A stretch of 34,003 nucleotides of DNA, from positions 1 to 34,003 of the forward strand of contig CAZQSU010000023.1 in NCBI GenBank assembly GCA_964595905.1. The letters run 5' to 3'. Shown in pieces: positions 1 through 6,890 of the stretch; within the stretch, counting starts at the first letter, position 1, and each line of letters begins with the position of its first letter. The notes under the pieces were generated by a model that saw only the letters and a program-made list of their open reading frames with translations, made no database searches and was not told where the DNA came from. Position numbers and translations under genes: made by a program. This DNA is from JAFDWI01 sp964595905. Its GTDB lineage: Bacteria; Actinomycetota; Acidimicrobiia; Acidimicrobiales; Iamiaceae.

Positions 1-60
1 TTCTCGGGGTGACCACGAACACCACCACCAGTGACCTCATCGGTGTCGGCGGCCCAGATG

Positions 61-447
61 TCACCGCAACAGGTGGACCCTCTCTGTCATACCTGTGGTC
101 ACCGCTCGGACCGAGCGGGCGTCGAGCACGTCGCCGCAGTGGTCGGAGGTCATCTGAGCGGTGGTGGCGTGCCCGCAGGTCTTGTGTTCGATCGTCACGG
201 GTTCGTTGCCGGGGCCGTAGACCCATTCGTCGCCCCACTGGCGCAGTGCGGTGATGACGGGCCACAGCGCACGTCCCTTCTCGGTGAGCAGGTAGTCGGA
301 ACGACCGCGGGCCTCGTCGTAGGGGCGGCGTGCCAGGATGCCGGCGTCGACGAGGGTGTCGAGCCGGTTGGTGAGCACGTTGCGGGAGATGCCGAGGCGG
401 TCGACGAAGTCGTCGAAGCGGCGGATGCCGTCGATTTCGATCGTGCG
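61..447 (-). pseudogene. HxlR-family transcriptional regulator, N-terminus missing
   Basis: The minus frame reads the second half of an HxlR winged helix: RRFDDFVDRLGISRNVL (recognition helix), then a wing with RRPYDEARGRSDYLLT and the tail ending in HLLR. HxlR proteins normally begin with about 40 residues holding a conserved Cys and a GDRW-type helix; here that part is absent and the frame runs into antisense thioesterase sequence. The nearest in-frame ATG (529-531) would only add thioesterase antisense. I infer the first third of the gene, with the divergent promoter, was lost. The DNA-binding helix is kept but the dimer-forming N-terminal helix is not, so function is doubtful. HxlR proteins usually sense redox or small ligands and act on a neighbour; the obvious target is the divergent thioesterase. 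Confidence 0.7.
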
Positions 448-1245
448 ATCGCCCTCGAGCCGGTCGATGCCGTCGCCGGCGAGTTCACGGTCGATCTGGA
501 CGCCGGGTGGGCGTCGTTGGTCGGCGTCCATGGCGGCTACATGGTGGCGATCGGGGTGCAGGGCGCGCAGGGGGTGCTGCCGGGCTTCACCGTGCGGACG
601 GTGACCACGTCGTTCCTGCGCCCGGGTCGGATCGGGCCGGCCACGCTGAGGGTCGACACAATGCGGGCCGGGCGATCGGTGGCGACGGTGGTGACCGACC
701 TCGTCCAGGACGGTCGATCGTTGCTGACGAGTCGCCACACCCTCCTGGCCGACAAACCCGGTGTGGAGTGGGGCGATCCGGTGCCACCGGATCTGCCCCC
801 GCCCGCGGCGTGCGTGGGCATCGGGGCGGTGGGACACGTGGCGCACTTCGAGCGGGTGGATGCGCTCTTCGACCCCGAAGGGTTGCCCTTCACCGGCGAC
901 CGTGCCCGCGTCTCGGGATGGGTGCGGCCATGGGAGGGCCGGCCGGTGGATACCGCCTGGTTGGCGATGATCACCGACTGGTTCCCGCCACCGGCGTTCG
1001 CGCTGGTCGAACCGCCCACCGGCGGTGTCAGCATCGGCCTCACCAGCCACCTGCACCGGCCCGACGTCGTCCTCGCCGACGACGAGTGGTTGGCCGGCAT
1101 CTTCGAGATCCGCGAATCGAGTGGCGGCCTGGCCGTCGAGCACGGCCGGATCACCACCGCCGACGGCACTCTGGTCGCCGAATCGCTCCAGACCCGTCTC
1201 ACCACCGTCAACGCCGAACCCTCCCAGAACGGAGCAACCCGATGA
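433..1245 (+). CDS. TesB-like acyl-CoA thioesterase (double hotdog), start codon lost
   Basis: The product resembles the 4HBT_3/TesB-like double-hotdog thioesterases: an N-terminal hotdog starting near FDRAIALEPVD, with GVHGGYMVAIG and a VRTVTTSFLRPG strand, and a second hotdog with SIGLTSHLHRP and AVEHGRI towards the end. These enzymes hydrolyse acyl-CoA in the cytoplasm. The family start would be expected a few residues before FDRAI, but the codons there have no ATG, GTG or TTG. The frame stays open backwards through the antisense of the HxlR remnant to GTG 184 and ATG 31; downstream starts at 517 (TTG) and 541 (ATG) would cut the first strand. So it is either made as a long fusion, or not translated properly. 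The stop overlaps the next start as ATGA, so the two thioesterases are an operon. Confidence 0.75.
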   Translation, partial: DFDRAIALEPVDAVAGEFTVDLDAGWASLVGVHGGYMVAIGVQGAQGVLPGFTVRTVTTSFLRPGRIGPATLRVDTMRAGRSVATVVTDLVQDGRSLLTSRHTLLADKPGVEWGDPVPPDLPPPAACVGIGAVGHVAHFERVDALFDPEGLPFTGDRARVSGWVRPWEGRPVDTAWLAMITDWFPPPAFALVEPPTGGVSIGLTSHLHRPDVVLADDEWLAGIFEIRESSGGLAVEHGRITTADGTLVAESLQTRLTTVNAEPSQNGATR

Positions 1246-1667
1246 CCGCACCGACCGCTTCGATCCCTGACGTCTCGCTCGGAGCGGCAAGCGCCTTCGT
1301 CGCCGCGACCGGCTTCGTCGTCGACGAGGTCAGCCCCACCGAACTGCGCGGCCACGTCGAACTCGGTACCGAACACCACACTCCGTGGGGGGTCGTCCAC
1401 GGCGGGCTGTACGCCACCATCGTGGAGAGCGCGGCCAGCATCGCCGCCAGTCAAGCCGTCGCGGATGCCGGCCAGTTCGCCGTGGGGGTGCACAACGCCA
1501 CCGACTTCCTGCGACCCGCCACCGAGGGACGGGCGACGGTCCACGTAACGGCCCTGTTCCAGGGACGGAGTCAGCAACTCTGGGAGGTGGTCATCTCCCA
1601 CGACGCAACCGACAAGGTCCTTGCCCGCGGGCAGCTACGCCTCCAGAACGTGCCCCTCGAACGCTGA
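1242..1667 (+). CDS. PaaI-family hotdog thioesterase
   Basis: This 141-residue protein has the single-hotdog PaaI/YdiI layout: TPWGVVHGGLYATIVESAAS, where the HGG(L) turn and the acidic residue in the following helix form the usual active site, then VGVHNATDFLRPATEG and a final strand. Such enzymes cleave aryl- or acyl-CoA esters in the cytoplasm. The start is chosen because ATG overlaps the upstream thioesterase stop (ATGA at 1242-1245) with GGAG about 8 bases upstream, a translationally coupled pair. Two thioesterases in tandem suggest a common acyl-CoA or aromatic-CoA turnover role; the substrate is not visible. Confidence 0.88.
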   Translation: MTAPTASIPDVSLGAASAFVAATGFVVDEVSPTELRGHVELGTEHHTPWGVVHGGLYATIVESAASIAASQAVADAGQFAVGVHNATDFLRPATEGRATVHVTALFQGRSQQLWEVVISHDATDKVLARGQLRLQNVPLER

Positions 1668-1884
1668 GGTCGGGCGCTCACCTGGCTGCGGGACCGACGC
1701 CTGAGCTGCCCCTACCGGCGCGGCGACGGGGTGTGGCCGCCGCGGGAGCGACCGTGCTCCACCTACTCTGAGCGTCCTGCTGCTACGGGTAGTTCGCGAT
1801 GACCTGGGGACGAGAACCCATCTTGGTTGAATTTCTCGGGTCCGGGTGTGGTGCAACTGGCCTGGTGGATGGTTGTACTCGTAG

Positions 1885-2349
1885 ATGACTGATGCTGCCG
1901 GCGGTGACGAGGATTTTCTGACGGACCTTCGTCGACGGTTGGAACCGGCGTTCCTCGCGGCGTTCGGGGCGGAGCGTGGCAGCGAGGCCCTTGCCGAGGC
2001 GCTTGGTTACGCATGGGAGCAGCGAGATCGCGTGCGTCGGATGGATTTCCCCGCCGCCTACCTCTACCGGGTCGGCCAGTCGCGCACGCGTTGGATCTTC
2101 AAGCGTCGACCGGTGGTCTTCCCGCCGCCGCAGCGTCTCGGGGACCCCGAGATCGAACCTGGACTCATCCCCGGCCTACGGGCATTGAGCGAAAAGCAGC
2201 GGGTCTGTGTCGTGTTGGTCCACGCGTACGACTGGACGCATGCCGAAGTCGCCGAGTTGCTCGGGATCGGGCGCACCACCGTCCAGACGCATGTCGAGCG
2301 GGGCCTGGACCATCTTCGCGAGAGCATTGGAGTGCACGATGAGCAGTGA
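1885..2349 (+). CDS. ECF-like RNA polymerase sigma factor
   Basis: The 154-residue protein has a region-2-like helix block (about residues 10-70, with FPAAYLYRVGQSRTRW) and a clear sigma region 4 from about residue 100: LSEKQRVCVVLVHAYDWTHAEVAELLGIGRTTVQTHVERGLDHLR, here read as LSEKQR, then AEVAELLGIGRTTVQTHVER. The region 2 is short and divergent, so it may be a sigma-70-like regulator rather than a full ECF factor. It overlaps the following membrane protein gene by 11 bases, so it is co-translated with it, the usual arrangement of a sigma factor with its regulator. A TGTACT box lies 5 bases before the ATG and may give a leaderless mRNA. Confidence 0.8.
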   Translation: MTDAAGGDEDFLTDLRRRLEPAFLAAFGAERGSEALAEALGYAWEQRDRVRRMDFPAAYLYRVGQSRTRWIFKRRPVVFPPPQRLGDPEIEPGLIPGLRALSEKQRVCVVLVHAYDWTHAEVAELLGIGRTTVQTHVERGLDHLRESIGVHDEQ

Positions 2350-3634
2350 CCTACGAGACGAGCTTCGCGCCTACTTCGATGCCATGGCGGCAGACGCCGT
2401 GGCGGCCCACGAGATCGACCGACCGGCCCGACGTCACCGCAGAAGGAATCTTGCGATCGTGTCGGTGGCGGTCGTTGCCGTCTTGGTAGGTGCGATCGCC
2501 ATCATGGGAGTACGCGATCGCGGCGTCACGCACGTCGAACCCCTGGGTCCACCGACCGCAGGACCTACGTCGCCGACCCAAGGACCACCGACGAGCGATG
2601 ATGCTTCCGCCGCTCCTTGGGACGTGAAGTGGACACAGGTTGCCGACCTGGGCTGGACGGGCAACTCGGACAGCGCGAAAGCGGTCGTTGTCGATGGGGA
2701 GCTCCTGGTTGTCGGGACGGATGGCGACGGCGCGTCCAATATGTGGAGCACGGTTTGGGGTATCCGGGTGGGGCTGGACGGCAGCAACCCCCGGAGAATC
2801 GCAGACTCGCCCCTCAACGGACGGGCCGTGTCGTCGCTGGTGTGGACGGGCACCGAGCTTTTCGTGCTCGGCGGGAGTAACGGCACCGAGATCAAGCCAT
2901 ACGGAGCGGCTTACGACCCGGCCCGTGACTCATGGAGGGTGATCCCGGCACCGTCGGAGCAGACGGACAACCCATTGGACGATGTGGTCTGGACCGGCAA
3001 CACGTTGATCGCCTGGCAGATGTCGTTCGAACTCGAAGTCACCGGCAGCAGTTGGCATCCGATCGCTCCCGCCCCCATCACGCCGCGCCGTGAGGCAGCC
3101 GCAGTCGGGGTGGACGACAAGTTGTTCGTCTGGGGCGGTTGCGACCCGGGGTGCACGTCCGTGGAGCGGCCGCCGGCCGGATCGCGTGACGGTGCGATCT
3201 ACGACCCGGCGAGCGGGAAATGGACCCCCCTTCCACCGAGCCCCTTCGTGAGCGGGAACGGCGCCACCGCCGCCGGCCGAGGCGACACGGTCTACGTGGT
3301 CGCGAATGGCTCAGAACAAGGGGGCAGTTCTCCGTTTGCCTCGTTCTCCCTCTCCACTCGAACCTGGACCACGTTGCCCCAGTCCCCGCTCACTCCGCGT
3401 GAGTACGCCCGGGCCGTGACGCTCGACTCGGGCTCGTTCGTCTTCAGCGGCTACAGCGATCCTCGTTGGTTCGCAAGCTCTGAGATCGCGCGATTCGATC
3501 CCCACACTTCGAACTGGTCGGTCGGCAAACTCCCCAAGGGTGGGTCCGTCTGTTCCCTCACCGAGTCAGGGGACCAATTGATCGCTGTCATGTGTGGACG
3601 CACGACAACCGTCCACGTGGCAACGATCTCGTAG
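2339..3634 (+). CDS. Single-pass membrane protein with extracellular kelch-like propeller
   Basis: The ATG at 2339 lies inside the end of the sigma gene, in another frame, giving 431 residues. Residues 1-37 are a charged cytoplasmic piece (ELRAYFDAMAADAV, then a basic RRHRRR stop-transfer), 38-57 are a membrane helix, 60-95 a Pro/Thr-rich linker, and the rest is a run of kelch-like blades with repeated patterns such as W-[TS]-G-[TN]-x-L, YDPARDSWRVIPAP and YDPASGKWTPLPP. A paired Cys loop (CDPGC) sits in the middle. Position and topology fit an anti-sigma-like regulator in which the propeller senses something outside and the N-terminus holds the sigma factor. No zinc-binding anti-sigma motif is visible, so the control role is inference. 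Confidence 0.75.
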   Translation: MSSDLRDELRAYFDAMAADAVAAHEIDRPARRHRRRNLAIVSVAVVAVLVGAIAIMGVRDRGVTHVEPLGPPTAGPTSPTQGPPTSDDASAAPWDVKWTQVADLGWTGNSDSAKAVVVDGELLVVGTDGDGASNMWSTVWGIRVGLDGSNPRRIADSPLNGRAVSSLVWTGTELFVLGGSNGTEIKPYGAAYDPARDSWRVIPAPSEQTDNPLDDVVWTGNTLIAWQMSFELEVTGSSWHPIAPAPITPRREAAAVGVDDKLFVWGGCDPGCTSVERPPAGSRDGAIYDPASGKWTPLPPSPFVSGNGATAAGRGDTVYVVANGSEQGGSSPFASFSLSTRTWTTLPQSPLTPREYARAVTLDSGSFVFSGYSDPRWFASSEIARFDPHTSNWSVGKLPKGGSVCSLTESGDQLIAVMCGRTTTVHVATIS

Positions 3635-3720
3635 GGACGCAGGGTCGGCAATGATCTTGCCAGTTCCGATCCTTCCTTTCGCAGGTCGCATCTTGTGCCG
3701 CCCGACGACCTCGGTGAGAT

Positions 3721-3748
3721 TTCGCTGGTGATGTCTTCGCTGGTGATG
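3721..3748. repeat. Two direct copies of a 13-base sequence
   Basis: TTCGCTGGTGATG occurs at 3721-3733 and again at 3736-3748 (period 15) in the 208-base space between the kelch gene and the XRE gene. It may be a chance duplication or a binding-site pair; nothing else in the gap reads as a gene. Confidence 0.6.
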
Positions 3749-3817
3749 GAGTAGCCCGGCTTCGTCGTCGTCGGGTCTACTGCGAGGGTGTTGACCGATG
3801 AGCAAGATCTTCGGTTG

Positions 3818-3836
3818 GTATCTGATCGGATACAGT
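3818..3836 (+). promoter_or_regulatory. Leaderless promoter with overlapping palindrome for the XRE gene
   Basis: GTATC-n6-GATAC (3818-3833) is a perfect inverted repeat that overlaps the -10 box TACAGT (3831-3836). Six bases later comes ATG 3843. This looks like an autoregulatory operator for the XRE protein, which would block polymerase when bound. No convincing -35 box was found. Confidence 0.6.
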
Positions 3837-3842
3837 GGTGTG

Positions 3843-4343
3843 ATGGATTCCACTGGGGTGCTGATGCAAGCTCGCGAGGCCGCGGGCCTGTCACAGGCCG
3901 AACTGGCCCAGCTTGCCGGCACATCGAGGCCCACGCTTTCCGCGTATGAGCACGGACGTAAGTCGCCCACCCTCCGGACCACGGCCCGGATCCTCGCGGC
4001 GGCTGGATTCGACCTGATCCTCACGCCGCGGATCGAATTCCGCCAGGTCACCGAGGCCCGGGGGCGTCCGATCCGCGTACCCAACAGACTGCCGCGCTTG
4101 TCGCTGGAGGATGCACTGGCGACGGTGCAGCTGCCGCTCCATCTCGAGTGGTCCGATCGGGGCCGCTGCTACGACCTGCGCGACCGTCGCCAGCGGGCCC
4201 GCGTGTACGAGATCGTCCTGCGCGAGGGCGGACCCGACGACATTCTCACCTACATCGACGGCGTCTTGTTGATTGATCTGTGGGACGAACTCGTCCTCCC
4301 GCGAGCTGTCCGCGCCGCGTGGACCGCCGTGGTGACGGGCTGA
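3843..4343 (+). CDS. XRE-family antitoxin-like DNA-binding protein
   Basis: Residues 5-65 form an XRE/Cro helix-turn-helix: REAAGLSQAELAQLAGT, SRPTLSAYEHGRKSP, then the final helices. The rest is a distinct domain (SLEDALATVQLPLHLEWS, then YEIVLREGGPDDILTYIDGV, LLIDLWDELVLP) that I recognise as the type seen in antitoxins paired with AbiEii-like nucleotidyltransferase toxins. The start at 3843 is preferred over the ATG at 3798 because a TACAGT -10 box lies just 6 bases upstream of it and the HTH begins right after; this gives 166 residues. The downstream toxin is truncated, so this gene appears to be an orphan antitoxin, probably still repressing its own promoter. Confidence 0.82.
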   Translation: MDSTGVLMQAREAAGLSQAELAQLAGTSRPTLSAYEHGRKSPTLRTTARILAAAGFDLILTPRIEFRQVTEARGRPIRVPNRLPRLSLEDALATVQLPLHLEWSDRGRCYDLRDRRQRARVYEIVLREGGPDDILTYIDGVLLIDLWDELVLPRAVRAAWTAVVTG

Positions 4344-4363
4344 AGTGATGTACGGGCGGCCTG

Positions 4364-4498
4364 ATGAGTCGCCCTGCCTGGCTCACCACGTTGCAGCGCG
4401 ATCTGGCGAAGCTCTTCTTCTCCTTGGATGCAGCCGACGACTTTCTGGTTGCCGGAGGAGCAGCGCTCTTGGCTTCGAACCTCGAGATCACGTGGTGA
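4364..4498 (+). pseudogene. Truncated AbiEii-type nucleotidyltransferase toxin
   Basis: A 44-codon frame starts 20 bases after the XRE stop: MSRPAWLTTLQRDLAKLFF followed by DDFLVAGGAALLAS and then a TGA. The LVAGGAALLA block is the first strand and Gly-rich turn of the nucleotidyltransferase fold (family pattern GG-x-AL-x, then R-x-T-x-DLD). The catalytic Asp pair and everything after it are missing, and no other frame restores them before the next gene at 4566. I infer a 3' deletion that ended the toxin. Too short for a confident family call on its own; the XRE neighbour supports it. Confidence 0.6.
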
Positions 4499-4565
4499 TC
4501 GCGGAAACCCACCGGCGGAGCGCGAACGACCCCGAACGCGACCCGGGCGAACCCGGCGTGGTTTG

Positions 4566-5132
4566 ATGGGGCACATGGGGCCGCGACGGGTGCACATCAT
4601 GGGGGCCAGCGGGGTCGGCTCGACGACGCTGGGCCGAGCGCTCGCGACGGAATGGTCGATTCCACACGCCGACACCGACGACTACTTCTGGGAGCCGACC
4701 GAACCCGCCTACACCGTCAAGCGGGACCCGCGGGCCCGGGTCGCGCTCATGGAGCGGATGTTCGTTCCGAGGACGGCGTGGGTCTTGTCGGGATCGATCC
4801 TGGGGTGGGGAGACGCACTCGTTACGCACTTCGACCTCGTCGTCTTCCTGACGCTTGACCCGTCGCTCCGCCTGGAACGCCTCCGACAGCGAGAAGGGCG
4901 ACGCTACGGATCCCGGATCGAACCCGGGGGTGACCGCGCGGAGGCTCACGAGGAGTTCCTGGCCTGGGCGGCCGGGTACGACGATGCAGACTTCGGTGGG
5001 AGAAGCCTCGTCGCCCATGAACAGTGGCTTGCGTCGGTGCCGTGTCCGGTCCTGCGCCTCGACGGCGCGGCGCCGGTCGCCGAGCTGCTTGCCGCCGTGC
5101 TCGACGGCGGGGTCGCAGCGGCGGGTCGGTAG
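4566..5132 (+). CDS. P-loop adenylate-kinase-like protein lacking the Walker A lysine
   Basis: The 188-residue protein opens with a beta strand and the P-loop GASGVGSTTLGRALA, where the invariant Lys of GxxxxGK[ST] is replaced by Ser. It continues like shikimate/adenylate kinase relatives: an acidic DTDDYFWEP segment, WVLSGSILGWGD, LVVFLTLDPSLRLERLR, and a lid-like RRYGSRIEPGGD. From memory, proteins of this type in many bacteria also lack the Lys (Thr or Ser there), so it is a family trait rather than damage. Substrate unknown. Two possible ATGs at 4566 and 4575 differ by three codons. It stands alone after the toxin remnant. Confidence 0.75.
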   Translation: MGHMGPRRVHIMGASGVGSTTLGRALATEWSIPHADTDDYFWEPTEPAYTVKRDPRARVALMERMFVPRTAWVLSGSILGWGDALVTHFDLVVFLTLDPSLRLERLRQREGRRYGSRIEPGGDRAEAHEEFLAWAAGYDDADFGGRSLVAHEQWLASVPCPVLRLDGAAPVAELLAAVLDGGVAAAGR

Positions 5133-5233
5133 TCGGCGTCCGGTTGTCGCCGCACATCGCCCGGATCTGCCGGTGGCGGCGCGCATGGCCACCGCATGGT
5201 TCTGGCGCAGCTCCAAGGCGCCGGGTCGGTTGC

Positions 5234-5239
5234 TACGAT
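5234..5239 (+). promoter_or_regulatory. Possible -10 box for the amphi-Trp gene
   Basis: TACGAT lies 57 bases before GTG 5296. It matches the TANNNT form seen before several other genes here, but no good -35 was found and the spacing to the start implies a short leader. Confidence 0.35.
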
Positions 5240-5295
5240 CCGGCGCGAGCGCGGCGGGCACCGGGCCCGCCCTCGACCACACCGAGGAAGTCGCC

Positions 5296-5511
5296 GTGGC
5301 CCTGATCGAATACGAATCCGAGGCGCGCATGACGCGTGAGCAGGCGGCCGACAAGCTGCGCGAGATCGCCGACGAGCTGGCGCGCCACAACCAGATCCCG
5401 TTCCGCAGAGACGGCCGGACCATCAGCGTCGACGTGCCCGACGAGGTGAACGTCGAGGTCGAGATCAGCGCGGGTGCCGAATCAGAGATCGAGATCGAGA
5501 TCAGCTGGTGA
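5296..5511 (+). CDS. Amphi-Trp domain protein
   Basis: The 71-residue protein matches the small amphi-Trp family: N-terminal EYESEARMTREQAADKLREIADELARHN helix (seen as MTREQAADKLREIADEL), then short beta strands with VDVPDEVNVEVEIS and a final EIEIEISW ending in the Trp that names the family. Function in the family is not known. The start is the GTG at 5296, with GAGGAAG six bases upstream; the longer open frame before it lies inside the kinase gene and is not coding. It converges on the DUF1330 gene 31 bases downstream. Confidence 0.85.
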   Translation: MALIEYESEARMTREQAADKLREIADELARHNQIPFRRDGRTISVDVPDEVNVEVEISAGAESEIEIEISW

Positions 5512-5542
5512 GCTCGGCGCCGGTGGCCGACTCGGCCTGACC

Positions 5543-5959
5543 TCAGGACGGTGGCGTGGCGAAACCCTCGTCGGGGGTCATGGCGACGAGGGCCATGCGT
5601 TCGAGGCCACCCTCCCGATCGCCGTGGCCGGCCTGGTAGTCGGGGTCCGAGGTCATGTCGATGAAGGCCCTGCGGCTCGGGTACGACACCAGCACGACCA
5701 CGTCCCAGTCGCCGGCCGATTCGTCGCCGATCACGGTGGAGTCGGGCCGACCCATCCACACGATTCGACCTCCCCGTTCGGCGACCTTGCGGGTGGCCAG
5801 CTCCCCGTAACGCATGTAGGACTCCTCGCCGGTCCCGCCGCCCGAGCTGCTCGCCCGCTCTTTGAACTTGAGCAGGTTGAGCATCACCACCTCGCCGTCC
5901 ATGTGCTTGGAATCGGCGATCAGTGTCTTGATCTGGGCTTCGGTCGGATTGACGGTCAT
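5543..5959 (-). CDS. DUF1330-like ferredoxin-fold protein
   Basis: The 138-residue product has the small alpha/beta barrel pattern of DUF1330 proteins: DGEVVMLNLLKFKERA, then YMRYGELATRKVAERGGRIVWMG (as YMRYGELATRKVAE), WDVVVLVSYPSRRAFIDMTS and a C-terminal DYQAGHGDREGGLERMAL. Such proteins are dimeric and mostly uncharacterised. The start at 5959 follows AAGGAGAG; the upstream ATG at 6022 lacks a ribosome site. Convergent with the amphi-Trp gene and divergent from the HhH gene. Confidence 0.8.
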   Translation of the reverse strand: MTVNPTEAQIKTLIADSKHMDGEVVMLNLLKFKERASSSGGGTGEESYMRYGELATRKVAERGGRIVWMGRPDSTVIGDESAGDWDVVVLVSYPSRRAFIDMTSDPDYQAGHGDREGGLERMALVAMTPDEGFATPPS

Positions 5960-6175
5960 GGCTCTCCTTGTCGAATCGGCATCGGTCGTGACGATGGGTC
6001 GCCCCACCGTCCCCGGCGCCACGACACGTTGCTCGTCGGGGTCGTCTCCTGATCACCGGGAGGCCGCTTCAACGTAGCCCCGGGAAACAGGACGTGGGGG
6101 CCGACCCTCGTCGCGCCGGGGTGGGTCGCCGGTCGGGTTTGACGTGACCCCGGTCGGGAAGGATCCGCGCACACC

Positions 6176-6829
6176 ATGGCTGCATCCAGCGACGACCTCG
6201 TTGCCCACCTGCTCGACGACTGGGGGACGACGTATGCGAGCGAGGCCGGCATCTCGTTGCGCGGCGGCGCGTCGTCGCTGTTCCAACTGTTGTGTCTGTC
6301 GTTGCTGCTCAGCGCACGGATCCGCTCAGCGATCGCCGTCGACGCGATGCGGGCGATCCGTGACGCCGGCTGGCGGACTCCCAAGGCGCTGGCGGGAGCC
6401 ACGTGGAGGCAACGCACCGACGTGCTCAACCGCTCGGGCTATGCCCGCTACGACGAGAGCACATCCCGGATGCTCGCCGCCACAGCGGAACTCGTCACCG
6501 ATCATTACCACGGTGATCTCCGGCAGCTCCGCGCCGCCGCCGACGGCGATGTGGCCGAGACCCGGCGGCGTCTGATGGAGTGCAAGGGCATCGGTGACGT
6601 CGGGGCCGACATCTTCCTCCGCGAAGTCCAGGGCCAATGGCCCGAGTACCAACCCTTCTTCGGCGAGCCCGCCCTCCACACCGCCGCCGCGCTCGGCCTG
6701 CCCGACGATGCCGGTGCCCTCGCCCGGTTGTGCCCGCGGGCCGATCTGCCGCGTCTCGCGGCCGCGTTGCTCCGCGTGGGGCGCGAAGGTGATGACGTGC
6801 GCAAGCAACTGCGTGAACGGGCCGCCTGA
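6176..6829 (+). CDS. HhH-GPD-like (endonuclease III superfamily) protein without the catalytic Lys
   Basis: The 217-residue, mostly helical protein contains a helix-hairpin-helix at about 133-148 (LMECKGIGDVGADIFLRE), the DNA-binding element of the endonuclease III/HhH-GPD superfamily. In glycosylase-lyases the next segment holds a Lys (bifunctional enzymes) and a VDTHV Asp; here the positions read GADIFL and FFGEPALHTAAALG, with no such Asp motif, and the FeS cluster Cys loop is also absent. So it is a diverged member whose DNA repair activity is uncertain. GGAAGGA lies upstream of the ATG at a longer than usual distance. Confidence 0.65.
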   Translation: MAASSDDLVAHLLDDWGTTYASEAGISLRGGASSLFQLLCLSLLLSARIRSAIAVDAMRAIRDAGWRTPKALAGATWRQRTDVLNRSGYARYDESTSRMLAATAELVTDHYHGDLRQLRAAADGDVAETRRRLMECKGIGDVGADIFLREVQGQWPEYQPFFGEPALHTAAALGLPDDAGALARLCPRADLPRLAAALLRVGREGDDVRKQLRERAA

Positions 6830-6890
6830 CCGGTCGGTGCGGGCGACGTGGGCCGCGGTGCGTCCCGTGGATCCGCGCTGATCGCTTGAC

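Noticed and set aside
1..60. Possible gene end before the HxlR remnant
   Set aside because: Too short and at the window edge to support.
4488..6056. Minus-strand open frame of 522 residues over the kinase and amphi-Trp genes
   Set aside because: It reads as repetitive Arg-rich shadow sequence; clear genes lie in the other frames.
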